DNA of 34,406 nt from an uncultured Pseudohongiella sp. (GTDB taxonomy: Bacteria; Pseudomonadota; Gammaproteobacteria; Pseudomonadales; Pseudohongiellaceae), in the NCBI GenBank assembly GCA_902531515.1, contig CACAEJ010000016.1, positions 1 through 34,406 of the forward strand, written 5' to 3'. A program made the translations under genes and the position numbers. The notes under the pieces were generated by a model, which ran no database searches, had not been told where the DNA came from, and saw only the letters and a list, made by a program, of their open reading frames with translations. Below, in pieces: positions 16,587-28,015 of the stretch (position 1 is the stretch's first letter; each line of letters begins with the position of its first letter).

Positions 16587-16887
16587 ATTGTACAAAAAAC
16601 GAGTTGGCAATCTAATACACATCGGCGAATTGGCCTAAGGTTTATCGTCGCTGTAGTAATAAATCCTAAAACCTACATTCGACTCGCTGGCAGGGCAATA
16701 ATCTGATTATTAGCAACTATTTCTGTCGAATCTGTCGATTACAGTGTAAATGGATTCATTAATTGGATAGAATTCCAAGGGTGGTGTTCAATAAATAACA
16801 AGTTAGTTTTCGGTATAAAGTAAACTACGTGATTAGTAGATTCTTTTTATATTCAAACGATAGCAATACAGCACTCGCGAGACTTCG
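16587..16887. other. Intergenic region upstream of smc
   Basis: About 300 AT-rich bases with no ORF and no tRNA. It must contain the smc promoter, but I cannot single out a convincing -35/-10 pair. A short direct repeat (TCTGTCGA twice, near 16720-16740) is the only visible structure. Confidence 0.5.
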
Positions 16888-19800
16888 ATGCGTTTAAAAA
16901 GTGTAAAGCTGTCGGGCTTCAAATCCTTCGTTGATCCAACGGTAATTAACTTCCCCTCAAATTTAGGTGCGGTAGTCGGTCCAAACGGATGCGGTAAATC
17001 AAATGTCATTGACGCCGTTCGATGGGTAATGGGAGAAAGTTCAGCCAAAAATTTGCGCGGAGAGAGCATGACTGATGTGATCTTTAACGGATCAAGTGCT
17101 CGAAAACCTGTTGGACAAGCTTCGGTAGAACTCGTTTTTGATAATCAAGATAGAAAGTTAACTGGCGAGTATGTGAATTATAATGAGGTCGCTGTTAGGC
17201 GAAAAGTCGACAGAGATGGTCAGTCGGTTTATTCATTGAACGGCACTTCATGCCGGAGAAAAGATATTACAGATATTTTTCTGGGGACTGGTTTGGGTGC
17301 AAGAAGTTACTCAATTATTGAGCAAGGCATGGTTTCTCGTCTCATTGAATCAAAACCTGAGGAGCTGAGGATTTATATTGAAGAAGCGGCCGGGATATCA
17401 AAATATAAGGAAAGAAGAAAAGAAACGGAGAGAAGAATTAAGCGCACGAGAGAAAATCTTGATCGACTATCAGATATAAGAGATGAACTTGAGCGCCAGT
17501 TACAACACCTAAAGAGACAGTCCGTTGCTGCAGAAAAATATGGGCAATTAAAGCAACAAGAAAGGGAGACCACTGCTAACTTGAACGCGATACGTTGGTT
17601 GAGTTTGGATAAAGAGTTAAAAGAGAACCAAGAAAAGATAAACAAACTACAACTTGAGGTCGAATCCATAATTGCTAATCAAAGGAAAGTGGATGCAGAC
17701 TCAGAGAAGCATCTATCAGACAATACCGAATTAACGGATGTTTTCGGTAAAGTTCAAGCGAAATTTTACGGTCTAGGTAACGATATAACACGCGTCGAGC
17801 AATCTATTGAGCATAGACTTGAGAGAGTTGAGCAGCTCAAGCTTGACTTAGCGGATACAGAGCAAGGATGGAGACAAACGCAAGAAGAACTAGACATTGA
17901 TTTGCGAAAAATAACAAGCCTGGAGGAACGGCTAAGAGAGGTGTCACCAGAATTAGAGTCTACTGAAAAATCTGAGCGTGATTCTACAATTTTATTGTCG
18001 ACTGCAGAAAAGGTTGTCCGAGATTGGCAAGAGGAGTGGGAGGCTTTTAACAAGAGAGCAGAGGCTCCAAGGCAGACTGCAGAGGTTGAGCAATCTAGAA
18101 TTCAACAACTTGAGAATAGTGTCGGGCGAGCGATTCAGCAAAAGAAGAATCTTAAGGAAGAACTCAAGTCGTTAGAGGAAATTTCAGACGCTGAGGATTT
18201 GGAGGTTTGGCTTTCTCGGTCTGAAGTGCTAGAGGGCAAAATACAGTTGGCTCAGGTTGAATCTGTTGGCTGCAGTGAGGCAATAGAAGGACTTCGTCTA
18301 GCCGCATTAGAGTGCTCTGAGAAGCTTAGCCAGGTGCGCAGCGAGCTACAAGTTTGTGAGGGGGAGCGTTCGTCTTTAGAAGCATTAGAGAAAGCGGGTT
18401 CTGGTTATGATGCTGAAGAAGTAAACTCCTGGTTAAAAAATAGAGGGCTCAGTAAAAAAGCCGATTTACTCGATGTTTTGTCTATTGAGCCCGGCTGGGA
18501 ACTTGCTGCTGAGGCAGTTATGGGTGAGTCGTTACACGCTATTTGTGTTGAGGGAGGAGACACCGTTGAAGCAATACTTTTTGGTCTTCCTAAATGTAAT
18601 CTCTCTGTTATAAATGGATTAAAAAAATCCGGTGAAAGTCACGAACTAAATTCCGAATTAGTACCTTTTTCCTCAAAATTTGACTGTACTTGGGATATTT
18701 TTACACAACTCTCAGGTGTTTTCGCTGCGAACAGTTTAGAGGAAGCTATTATCCAGAGAGATTCACTCTCTCAGTTTCAATCTATTGTGACGCCAGATGG
18801 CATTTGGTTGGGAGTAAGTTGGATTCAATTCAGAAATAAATCTGCAAAAGACTCTATTATCGATAGGCGGGAAAAAATTAACGATATAGGTAAGAATATT
18901 AGTAATTTATCTTCTTCTTCTAATAGGTTAGCTAAGGAAGAAAAGGATCTCCAAAGATCTTTAAATGAGAAAGAGGGGCAGCGAGAAAAACTTCAACGCA
19001 GTATTGCCGAATCGAGCAGCCAGCTTGGTGATTTAAAATCCAAAATTAGTGCGCAACGGGTAAAAGAGAGCGAAGCTGAGGTACGTGAGCAAAGAATACA
19101 AAGCGAGCTCGCAGGCCTCGAGGATTTGCTTGCTCTTGAGGAGCAAAATATCTCAGAGAGTAGAGCTAATCTTGAAAAAGCCCTTGATGTTATGGCTGAT
19201 GACGCGGGAGTTCGTGAAAAGTTGGAGCAAGATCGCGAACTCAATCAAGAAAAGCTTTCAGAAGCTAGAGAAAAAGTAAAAAGATACAAAGATTTATCTC
19301 ACGAACTTGAGCTTAAACAGCAATCAATACAAGCGCAGTTGAAATCCACGCGTGAAACGATGGATCGGATGGCGACGCAAGTTGAAAGATCTAAAGAAAG
19401 AGTTCATATGCTCGAGGGACAAATTGATGAGTCGGATGAACCCATGGAAGACATGCGAGCACAACTAGAGGATCTCCTTAAACAGCGTCTTGGGGTTGAA
19501 AAAGAGCTTGGTAAGGCCAAGAAAAATTTGGAAGATAATGAGTTTATAATCAGGGAGTTAGAAGGAAAACGTAATAATATTGCTAATAAACTTAATGCTA
19601 CGCGAGAGGAGCTAATGCAGGTTCGACTTGAAAGCGAGGGCGCGTCGGTCAAGAGAGATGGAATTTTAGCTCAATTGAAAGAATCAAATTCTGAATTGAA
19701 ACAAGTCCTTGCAAGTCTTCCTGAGGACCTAGGGGAAGAGCAATGTGCTTTAGAGTTAGAAAAGTTGAGTAATCGCATTCAACGGTTAGGCCCGATCAAT

Positions 19801-20400
19801 TTAGCGGCCATAGATGAGCACAAACATCAGAGCGAGAGAAAGGTTTTCTTGGATAGTCAGAACGATGACTTAGAAAAGGCGCTCAATACCTTGCAGAATG
19901 CTATTCGTAAAATCGACAGAGAAACAAGGGAACGCTTTAAGGAGACCTTCGATAAAATTAATGTTGGGTTGCAGAGTTTATTCCCGCGAATTTTTGGGGG
20001 CGGTCAAGCCTACCTTGATATGACAGGAGATGATCTATTGGATACGGGTGTTGCGATCATGGCTCGCCCTCCTGGCAAGAGAAATAGCACGATTCACCTC
20101 CTTTCTGGTGGTGAAAAAGCGATGACTGCTATCGCATTAGTATTTTCAATATTCCACTTAAATCCTTCACCTTTTTGCATGCTGGATGAGGTTGATGCTC
20201 CTCTTGATGATGCAAATGTTCAGCGTTATGCGAACCTTGTCAAAGAGATGTCAAAGAGCGTGCAATTCATATTTATTACGCATAACAAAATAACCATGGA
20301 AATGGCCAATCAGCTTTTGGGAGTGACCATGCATGAGGCGGGAGTATCTAGAATGGTTACAGTGGATATTGACGAAGCCGCCGAGCTGGCCGCAATGTAA
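16888..20400 (+). CDS. smc: Chromosome segregation protein SMC
   Basis: ATPase that folds and helps segregate the chromosome, acting as a dimer with ScpA/ScpB. The 1170-residue protein is complete. It has Walker A GPNGCGKS (residues 31-38), a long coiled coil, a hinge (about 505-650), a return coiled coil, the ABC signature LSGGEK (about 1071) and Walker B FCMLDEVDAPLDD (about 1096). The sequence before the coil (GARSYSIIEQGMVSRLIESKPEELR...EEAAGISKYKERRKET) is diagnostic. The presence of SMC rather than MukB places the organism outside the enteric/Vibrio branch of Gammaproteobacteria. It is followed by zipA and ligA, the usual order in Pseudomonas-like genomes. ATG 16888 has only GAG as a weak ribosome site. 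Confidence 0.97.
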   Translation: MRLKSVKLSGFKSFVDPTVINFPSNLGAVVGPNGCGKSNVIDAVRWVMGESSAKNLRGESMTDVIFNGSSARKPVGQASVELVFDNQDRKLTGEYVNYNEVAVRRKVDRDGQSVYSLNGTSCRRKDITDIFLGTGLGARSYSIIEQGMVSRLIESKPEELRIYIEEAAGISKYKERRKETERRIKRTRENLDRLSDIRDELERQLQHLKRQSVAAEKYGQLKQQERETTANLNAIRWLSLDKELKENQEKINKLQLEVESIIANQRKVDADSEKHLSDNTELTDVFGKVQAKFYGLGNDITRVEQSIEHRLERVEQLKLDLADTEQGWRQTQEELDIDLRKITSLEERLREVSPELESTEKSERDSTILLSTAEKVVRDWQEEWEAFNKRAEAPRQTAEVEQSRIQQLENSVGRAIQQKKNLKEELKSLEEISDAEDLEVWLSRSEVLEGKIQLAQVESVGCSEAIEGLRLAALECSEKLSQVRSELQVCEGERSSLEALEKAGSGYDAEEVNSWLKNRGLSKKADLLDVLSIEPGWELAAEAVMGESLHAICVEGGDTVEAILFGLPKCNLSVINGLKKSGESHELNSELVPFSSKFDCTWDIFTQLSGVFAANSLEEAIIQRDSLSQFQSIVTPDGIWLGVSWIQFRNKSAKDSIIDRREKINDIGKNISNLSSSSNRLAKEEKDLQRSLNEKEGQREKLQRSIAESSSQLGDLKSKISAQRVKESEAEVREQRIQSELAGLEDLLALEEQNISESRANLEKALDVMADDAGVREKLEQDRELNQEKLSEAREKVKRYKDLSHELELKQQSIQAQLKSTRETMDRMATQVERSKERVHMLEGQIDESDEPMEDMRAQLEDLLKQRLGVEKELGKAKKNLEDNEFIIRELEGKRNNIANKLNATREELMQVRLESEGASVKRDGILAQLKESNSELKQVLASLPEDLGEEQCALELEKLSNRIQRLGPINLAAIDEHKHQSERKVFLDSQNDDLEKALNTLQNAIRKIDRETRERFKETFDKINVGLQSLFPRIFGGGQAYLDMTGDDLLDTGVAIMARPPGKRNSTIHLLSGGEKAMTAIALVFSIFHLNPSPFCMLDEVDAPLDDANVQRYANLVKEMSKSVQFIFITHNKITMEMANQLLGVTMHEAGVSRMVTVDIDEAAELAAM

Positions 20401-20510
20401 AATCCTTTTTTTACGCTTTTGAACCTTTTTTAAGCTAAAGAAATCATGGTAACTGTAAGATAACATTACAAGTTTCCAATAAATATGGCCAATTAAGCGA
20501 ACAAAAATTT

Positions 20511-22349
20511 ATGACCCCGCGTGAGCTCATAATTCTACTGTTGGGATTTTTAATGGTTGCGGTTCTGTTACGCGGACTTTTTGTAGCTATTCAAGTTCGT
20601 CGAGGACAAATTCGGCTAATCATAGACAAAAACATTCCACAAGACTTTGATCTTGAGGAATTAGAACTAGCTGAGCTTCCAAGTGGTGGTGCTAGAGTAG
20701 TGAATAGAACGAGAGATAGTCATTCCTGGACGACTCAGGTTAGAGGCCTCTCAGGAGAACTCGACTCCTTTGACGCTAGGAGTGATACTCCAATCCCGAT
20801 ACTGATGGATATAGTTGAGTCAGACGAGCTTAAAGTCCCAGAGTCTCTTATTATTCGAGACCTAGAGACAAACCAGGGAAAAACTCAGAACGATTATCAC
20901 GACTCAATAAATGATCTGCCCGACGAAATTGATACTCATTCTTGGCCGCATGAAGATTTAGAAGACCCTCAACCTGGATTACAAACGGATAGCTTAAGTG
21001 ATGTCTCGATTAGCACAAGAGACTGCGAGGAGGGCGATGAGATTAGCGTAGGCGGGCTAGATATTGGTGTTGGTGATTACGAAACCAGCTTTTCGGATGA
21101 ACTAGGCGTCGATGAAAAAGAGCAATCTTCGAGTTTTGCTAGTTCAATGGAAGGAGAATACTTATCGGATTATTCTGATGACTATCCAGAAAATGAATGG
21201 TACGAAGACGAAGAAGTTCCAAACATATCAGATGGTTTCCATGAAAAACCTTTCTCTGATTCACGGAAGCACGATAACCTTAACTCGCTTGAAGGCCAGT
21301 TTGAAAATATGGGAACTTCAAATTTTGGCGGCATTGCTGAGGGCGCGAAGATAGAGTTGGATTCTGATGGTACTCAGAAGCAAGAAGATTCCTTTGAGAT
21401 CGAAGATTTCGAACAATTTTCAATGACGGCTGGGGAGAGGATAGGTTTTCACGAGAATAGCGTTGACTCTAACTCAGGAACAGATTTTCCATGGGAGCCT
21501 GAAACTCGTGAGACACAATCGAGTATCAAAAAGCCTGCTTTAGGTTCGTTTTTTTCTATTTTCAAGTCAAACCCAGAGAAAAAAAGACCTGTAAAGAAAG
21601 AATTTGAGACAGAACAGCTTCAGATAAATGAAGAGAGAGTAGCTACTGGAACCGAACAAACTGAGCTTATCGAAGAAATTGAAGATTTTATTGATCAAAG
21701 CGAAGAGCATTTCAAAAACCCAACTAATTATGCAGATAGCGAAGCAGACATAATTGATCGTGTTTCAGAAAATGAAGGATTTGATGCAGAAATCACAAGT
21801 TCGGATAATGTCACGAGCATTGAGAATGCAACCGGGGGACGCCTGGTTGCCGAGAATAGCCAGGCCAAGCCTAAACCCAAGGTCGTGCAGCCACCAGTCA
21901 ATATCAACCCAATGGCAGTGCTAGCAATGAGCATTATGGCGCCAGCTGGTGGTAATTTTTTTGGAGAAGATCTAGTTAGAGCATTTAAAAGAGCAAGGTT
22001 TGAATATGGAGAAATGGGTATTTTCCATCTATTTGATGACGTGGATGATACTTCCAGTTTAGTTTGCAGTGCCGCTAACGCTTTAAATCCGGGGACTTTT
22101 GATCTTGATGAAATAAGTGGTTTCTCAACGGTTGGCGTCAGCTTATTTCTCTCACTTCCAACAAACGGTAATAATTTACGCTCTTTTGAAAAAATGCTTT
22201 CTGCTGCGCAACAACTAGGCAAGGATCTGGGCGGTGAGCTTAAAGATGACCATAGAAGTGATCTAACAGCCCAGACGATAGAGCACTATAGGCAGCGAAT
22301 TCGAGATTTTGAACTTGACCAGCTTAGAGTAGCTGGAGGTCGCGGTTAA
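20511..22349 (+). CDS. zipA: Cell division protein ZipA with an extended acidic linker
   Basis: ZipA tethers FtsZ protofilaments to the inner membrane at the division site. The protein has the ZipA plan: an N-terminal membrane anchor (about residues 6-27, N-out), a basic patch (QVRRGQIR), a linker, and a C-terminal ZipA domain (about 463-612). That domain's NPMAVLAMSIMAP, FEYGEMGIFHLFD and GVSLFLSLP strands form the FtsZ-tail pocket. At 612 residues it is nearly twice the usual 300-350, because the linker (about 40-460) is enlarged. The linker is rich in Asp, Glu and Ser and looks disordered, without the Pro/Gln-rich character of the E. coli linker. Its place between smc and ligA (21 bases before ligA) supports the assignment. 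Confidence 0.9.
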   Translation: MTPRELIILLLGFLMVAVLLRGLFVAIQVRRGQIRLIIDKNIPQDFDLEELELAELPSGGARVVNRTRDSHSWTTQVRGLSGELDSFDARSDTPIPILMDIVESDELKVPESLIIRDLETNQGKTQNDYHDSINDLPDEIDTHSWPHEDLEDPQPGLQTDSLSDVSISTRDCEEGDEISVGGLDIGVGDYETSFSDELGVDEKEQSSSFASSMEGEYLSDYSDDYPENEWYEDEEVPNISDGFHEKPFSDSRKHDNLNSLEGQFENMGTSNFGGIAEGAKIELDSDGTQKQEDSFEIEDFEQFSMTAGERIGFHENSVDSNSGTDFPWEPETRETQSSIKKPALGSFFSIFKSNPEKKRPVKKEFETEQLQINEERVATGTEQTELIEEIEDFIDQSEEHFKNPTNYADSEADIIDRVSENEGFDAEITSSDNVTSIENATGGRLVAENSQAKPKPKVVQPPVNINPMAVLAMSIMAPAGGNFFGEDLVRAFKRARFEYGEMGIFHLFDDVDDTSSLVCSAANALNPGTFDLDEISGFSTVGVSLFLSLPTNGNNLRSFEKMLSAAQQLGKDLGGELKDDHRSDLTAQTIEHYRQRIRDFELDQLRVAGGRG

Positions 22350-22367
22350 AAATTTTCCTACCAATGA

Positions 22368-24374
<2,007 letters not shown>

Positions 24375-24409
24375 AAATTTTCACACCAATATTTAATGAG
24401 TAAGTCTAT

Positions 24410-25048
24410 ATGGTTACTTCTGTAATGAGAAAAGAACTTAGAGTGATGGTTGTAGCGTGCGTGAGCATGATATTTTCGGGATGTATTGCTACACAGCCTA
24501 ATGATATTGATAATATCTGCAGTATGTTCGGTGAGAAAAGAAATTGGTACAACTCTGCGCAGTCTGCTGAAAAACGTTGGGGTATACCTATTGCGGTAAA
24601 TATGGCTGTAATTTACCAAGAGTCGAGTTTTAAAGCTCGGGCTAAACCAGAAAGATCAAAGATTTTATGGGTTCTGCCCGGTCGAAGACCGTCGTCAGCC
24701 TACGGTTATGCGCAAGCATTAGATAGTACTTGGGACGATTATAAAAAAATTTCTGGAAACAAACGTGCATCAAGAAGTAATTTTAATGACGCCATTGATT
24801 TTGTGAGTTGGTATAACTCTAACTCTAGGCGAATTAATAAAATAGCATCGTTTGATGCAAAGAACTTTTATTTGGCTTACCACGAAGGGAATACAGGTTT
24901 TGCGCGTCAAAGCTATAGGGACAAAGGTTGGCTAATAAATGCAGCGGATAGAGTTCAACTTAATGCTGAAAGGTTTAATTCTCAATTGAAGAGTTGTGAA
25001 AACAAATTGAATAAAGGTTGGTTTCGGCGCTTACTGTCCCATAAGTAG
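24410..25048 (+). CDS. Lipoprotein with lytic-transglycosylase-like (SLT) domain
   Basis: The 212-residue product has a signal peptide ending FSGC, a plausible lipobox, so the mature protein probably begins at this Cys and sits in a membrane. The rest resembles a minimal SLT/lysozyme-like domain. IPIAVNMAVIYQESSF carries the catalytic Glu in the canonical ES context, SAYGYAQALDSTWDDY matches the SxGxxQ motif region, and FYLAYHEGNTGFAR matches the AYN.G segment, with His in place of the usual Asn. It would cleave peptidoglycan glycan strands. It follows ligA by 35 bases and so joins the smc-zipA-ligA division cluster. It converges with the oxidoreductase operon, 22 bases away. ATG 24425 is an alternative start. 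Confidence 0.83.
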   Translation: MVTSVMRKELRVMVVACVSMIFSGCIATQPNDIDNICSMFGEKRNWYNSAQSAEKRWGIPIAVNMAVIYQESSFKARAKPERSKILWVLPGRRPSSAYGYAQALDSTWDDYKKISGNKRASRSNFNDAIDFVSWYNSNSRRINKIASFDAKNFYLAYHEGNTGFARQSYRDKGWLINAADRVQLNAERFNSQLKSCENKLNKGWFRRLLSHK

Positions 25049-25070
25049 TCTAGAACCGCTGTTGGAACAG

Positions 25071-26126
25071 TTATTTAAAGGTATGATTTATATCTTGTAA
25101 TGACTCATTCCCTGGGCATAGGTCATGAAAACTAAGTTCGTTAAACGATTTATCGACTGTGTCTTGTAACTCATGAAAATCAGAGGTCGATTGATTTATA
25201 TATAACAACCCTGTTGCAATCTCGCCATTTTTTTTGTGAGTATTAATATGATGGATGGCGTTTTCCTTATTTGACGGATCATAATTCTTGCCAGCTTTAT
25301 GAAGATGTATTACCGATCCATCATGCAAAGTAATCTCTTTATCTTTGCCAGCGGCGTAACTAGTAGTTATTTCTTTTTGCATCGGCACAAAATCGATTTG
25401 ACCCAGAGATACATAATTTTCCCAAGTGTTTTTATATCCATGCGTAGAGAAATCAGTGTTATTGAATGTAACACAAGGGCTTACCACATCAATAAACGCA
25501 AATCCCTTATGGGTAAGTCCAGCCTGAATCAGAGGAATAAGTTGCTGTTTGTCTCCAGAAAAAGACCTGGCGACAAAGCTAGCGCCCAGTTCAATTGCAA
25601 GCGTTGCCATGTCGATATTGTCATATAGTGACTCATCGCCCGCTTTTGTTTTAGATCCAAGGTCAGCTGTTGCAGATAATTGGCCTTTTGTGAGTCCATA
25701 AGTACCATTATTAGCCACAATATAAAGCATATTAATTCTACGTCTTACAATATGACAGAACTGTCCTAGACCAATTGATGCGCTGTCTCCGTCTCCAGAA
25801 ATCCCGACGTAATGTAGGTTTTTATTCGCAAGATTTGCACCCGTCGCAACCGAAGGCATTCTGCCATGAACTGAATTAAATCCATGGGATTTGCTGAGAA
25901 AGTAGGAGGGTATTTTTGAAGAACAACCAATTCCAGAAATTTTAGCCACTCTGTGAGGCTCAAGGCTCATTTCTGCTGCGGCTTGAATTATAGCTGCGCT
26001 GATAGAATCGTGCCCGCAACCGCCGCATAAGGTGGTTAACGTACCCTCATAATCACGGCGAGTGAATCCCAAATCATTAGTTTGCAGATCAGGATGTTGA
26101 AATTTTGGTTTCCTTATATAACTCAT
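25071..26126 (-). CDS. 2-oxoacid:acceptor oxidoreductase, beta subunit
   Basis: The TPP-binding subunit of a 2-oxoglutarate/pyruvate:ferredoxin oxidoreductase-type enzyme (KorB-like), which decarboxylates a 2-oxoacid to the acyl-CoA and passes electrons to an iron-sulfur acceptor. At 351 residues it shows the TPP/Mg motif GDGDSASIG (111-119) with NNGTYGLTKGQ downstream. It also has the four Cys expected for its own [4Fe-4S] cluster: Cys34 and Cys37 (CGGC), Cys68 (GIGCSS) and Cys217 (SPCVTF). The 2-oxoglutarate type is favoured by the short beta subunit paired with a gamma-alpha fusion, but the substrate is not proven. It is the last gene of the operon, 32 bases after the alpha gene. Confidence 0.9.
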   Translation of the reverse strand: MSYIRKPKFQHPDLQTNDLGFTRRDYEGTLTTLCGGCGHDSISAAIIQAAAEMSLEPHRVAKISGIGCSSKIPSYFLSKSHGFNSVHGRMPSVATGANLANKNLHYVGISGDGDSASIGLGQFCHIVRRRINMLYIVANNGTYGLTKGQLSATADLGSKTKAGDESLYDNIDMATLAIELGASFVARSFSGDKQQLIPLIQAGLTHKGFAFIDVVSPCVTFNNTDFSTHGYKNTWENYVSLGQIDFVPMQKEITTSYAAGKDKEITLHDGSVIHLHKAGKNYDPSNKENAIHHINTHKKNGEIATGLLYINQSTSDFHELQDTVDKSFNELSFHDLCPGNESLQDINHTFK

Positions 26127-26158
26127 TGCTACTTTTATCCGATTTGGTCAGCTTCTTA

Positions 26159-28015
26159 TTATGCAGATTCTTCCTCAGTCCTTTCTGATGGAGATAGAGA
26201 GTCAAGTATTGTGTGTTCAATTTGCTGAGCGGTAATCAAAACACCGTTGTAACTCAGAATCGAGAGCATTTGCTCTTCATTCGCGTTGCACTCTATTTTC
26301 AGGAGACTTTTCAATTGTGCATCTCTATTTTGCTCGATAACGTAAACCAATTCGTGATCATTTATAAATTCTCTTACACAATCGTGGAATGGAAAAGCTT
26401 TTAACCTCATCGTATCCAAGGAAATACCTTTCTTCTGAAGCTTGTCCAAAGTCTCCTGGATCGCTGATGTTGTTGTGCCAAGGTAAATTAATCCGCGCTT
26501 GTGGGTGCTCGATGATGAAATTTCAGGCTTAGGTATATAGTCGAGAGCTGTTTTGAATTTGAGAGATATTCTATCCATAATTTCTGCGTATGTGTCTCCA
26601 TTCTCTGTATAAGCCGCGTTCACATCGTGGGAGCTGCCTCTTGTAAAATAACTACCTTTATTGGCGTGCGTCCCGGGATACGTGCGATAAGGGATTCCGT
26701 CGCCGTCTACATCTTGGTAGCGGCCATAATTTTCTATTTCGCTTAACTGCTCCTCATTAAGTACTTTCCCTCTGTCGTATCGTCTTTGGTCATCCCAGTC
26801 TAAGTGATCACATATTTGTTCATTCATTCCGAGTTCAAGATCGCTAAGTACGATTACTGGGGTTTGCAATCTATCAGCGATATCAAATGAATCTGCTGCG
26901 AATTCAAAACACTCTTTTGGGGTTGAAGGGAATAAAAGTATTTGTTTTGTATCCCCGTGAGAAGCGTATGCGCAGGTTAGTAGGTCACCTTGTTGTGTCC
27001 GAGTGGGCATGCCTGTTGAAGGGCCAACCCTCTGAATATTAAACAGAACAACGGGTACTTCAGAAAAATAAGCTAGCCCCAAGAATTCTTGCATGAGTGA
27101 TACTCCTGGTCCTGAAGAAGCAGTAAATGCTCGAGCGCCATTCCAGCCGGCTCCAATAGCCATGCCTATTGCTGCCAATTCATCCTCAGCTTGGACAACA
27201 GAGAATTTATTTTTTCCGCTACCAGGATCCCTGCGCAGGCGTTTACAGTACTTGTCAAAAGCATCAACAACACTGGTGGATGGTGTCAATGGATACCAAG
27301 AAGCCACTGTGGCTCCGCCGTACACGCAGCCTAAACCAATCGCAGTATTTCCATCCATTAAAATCTTATCCAAAGTGAGATTTCGTTTTTCTAATTCCAG
27401 AGGGAGAGGGCACTTAAAGTTTTCACTAGCATACTGATGCCCAAGCTCTAAGGCATGTATATTCGGAAGGATCAATTTTTCCTTGCCGCGAAATTGGTCA
27501 CTAACCATGTCCGTGAGCACTTTAAAGTCAATGTTTATAAGGGCGGCGAGGGCTCCAACATATACTATGTTCTTAAATAGCTGTCGTTGTGAGGGTTTTT
27601 CAAATTCTGCTAAACAGATATCTTTTAATGGTATCGGAAGGTAATGAATATCACTTCGAATTAGTTTATCTGATAATGGTTTTGACGAATCGTAAAGAGC
27701 AAAGCCTCCGGAGACAACGGAGTTTATGTCCGACTCAATGGTCTGCTCGTTCATGGCAACCATCAAATCTACACCCTCTCTTCTTCCAAGATAGTTATTG
27801 TCAGATACCCTGACTTCGTACCAAGTTGGTAGTCCCTGAATATTTGATGGGAAGATATTATGGGGGCTTACAGGGATACCCATGCGGAATATTGCTTTTG
27901 CAAACATATTATTCGAGCTTGCTGAACCTGAACCATTTACATTAGCAAACTTAATGACGAAATCGTTAGTTTTAGGCAGCGTATTGACTTTGGTCGTCGT
28001 TACTAATTCTGGCAC
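26159..28015 (-). CDS. 2-oxoacid:acceptor oxidoreductase, fused gamma-alpha subunit
   Basis: KorA-like partner of the beta subunit downstream. The 618-residue protein joins an N-terminal gamma domain (about residues 20-210; NVNGSGSASSNNMFAKA binds the CoA/phosphate side) to the alpha pyrimidine-binding TPP domain. The alpha part (from about 220) opens with GNTAIGLGCVYGGATVASWYPLTPSTS and includes VQAEDELAAIGMAIGAGWNGARAFTASSGPG, typical of this family. The gamma-first order is the usual one in KorA. The start is GTG at 28015, 13 bases inside the preceding gene, with GGA about 8 bases upstream, so translation is probably coupled to the flavoprotein gene. Confidence 0.92.
   Translation of the reverse strand: MPELVTTTKVNTLPKTNDFVIKFANVNGSGSASSNNMFAKAIFRMGIPVSPHNIFPSNIQGLPTWYEVRVSDNNYLGRREGVDLMVAMNEQTIESDINSVVSGGFALYDSSKPLSDKLIRSDIHYLPIPLKDICLAEFEKPSQRQLFKNIVYVGALAALINIDFKVLTDMVSDQFRGKEKLILPNIHALELGHQYASENFKCPLPLELEKRNLTLDKILMDGNTAIGLGCVYGGATVASWYPLTPSTSVVDAFDKYCKRLRRDPGSGKNKFSVVQAEDELAAIGMAIGAGWNGARAFTASSGPGVSLMQEFLGLAYFSEVPVVLFNIQRVGPSTGMPTRTQQGDLLTCAYASHGDTKQILLFPSTPKECFEFAADSFDIADRLQTPVIVLSDLELGMNEQICDHLDWDDQRRYDRGKVLNEEQLSEIENYGRYQDVDGDGIPYRTYPGTHANKGSYFTRGSSHDVNAAYTENGDTYAEIMDRISLKFKTALDYIPKPEISSSSTHKRGLIYLGTTTSAIQETLDKLQKKGISLDTMRLKAFPFHDCVREFINDHELVYVIEQNRDAQLKSLLKIECNANEEQMLSILSYNGVLITAQQIEHTILDSLSPSERTEEESA

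Noticed and set aside
25048-25080. Shared bidirectional terminator between the SLT lipoprotein gene and the oxidoreductase operon
   Set aside because: Only a 5-bp CTGTT/AACAG stem with a 2-base loop is visible, too weak to call.
27093-27437. 114-codon plus-strand ORF opposite the gamma-alpha subunit gene
   Set aside because: It lies entirely antisense to conserved TPP-domain sequence and has no family features.
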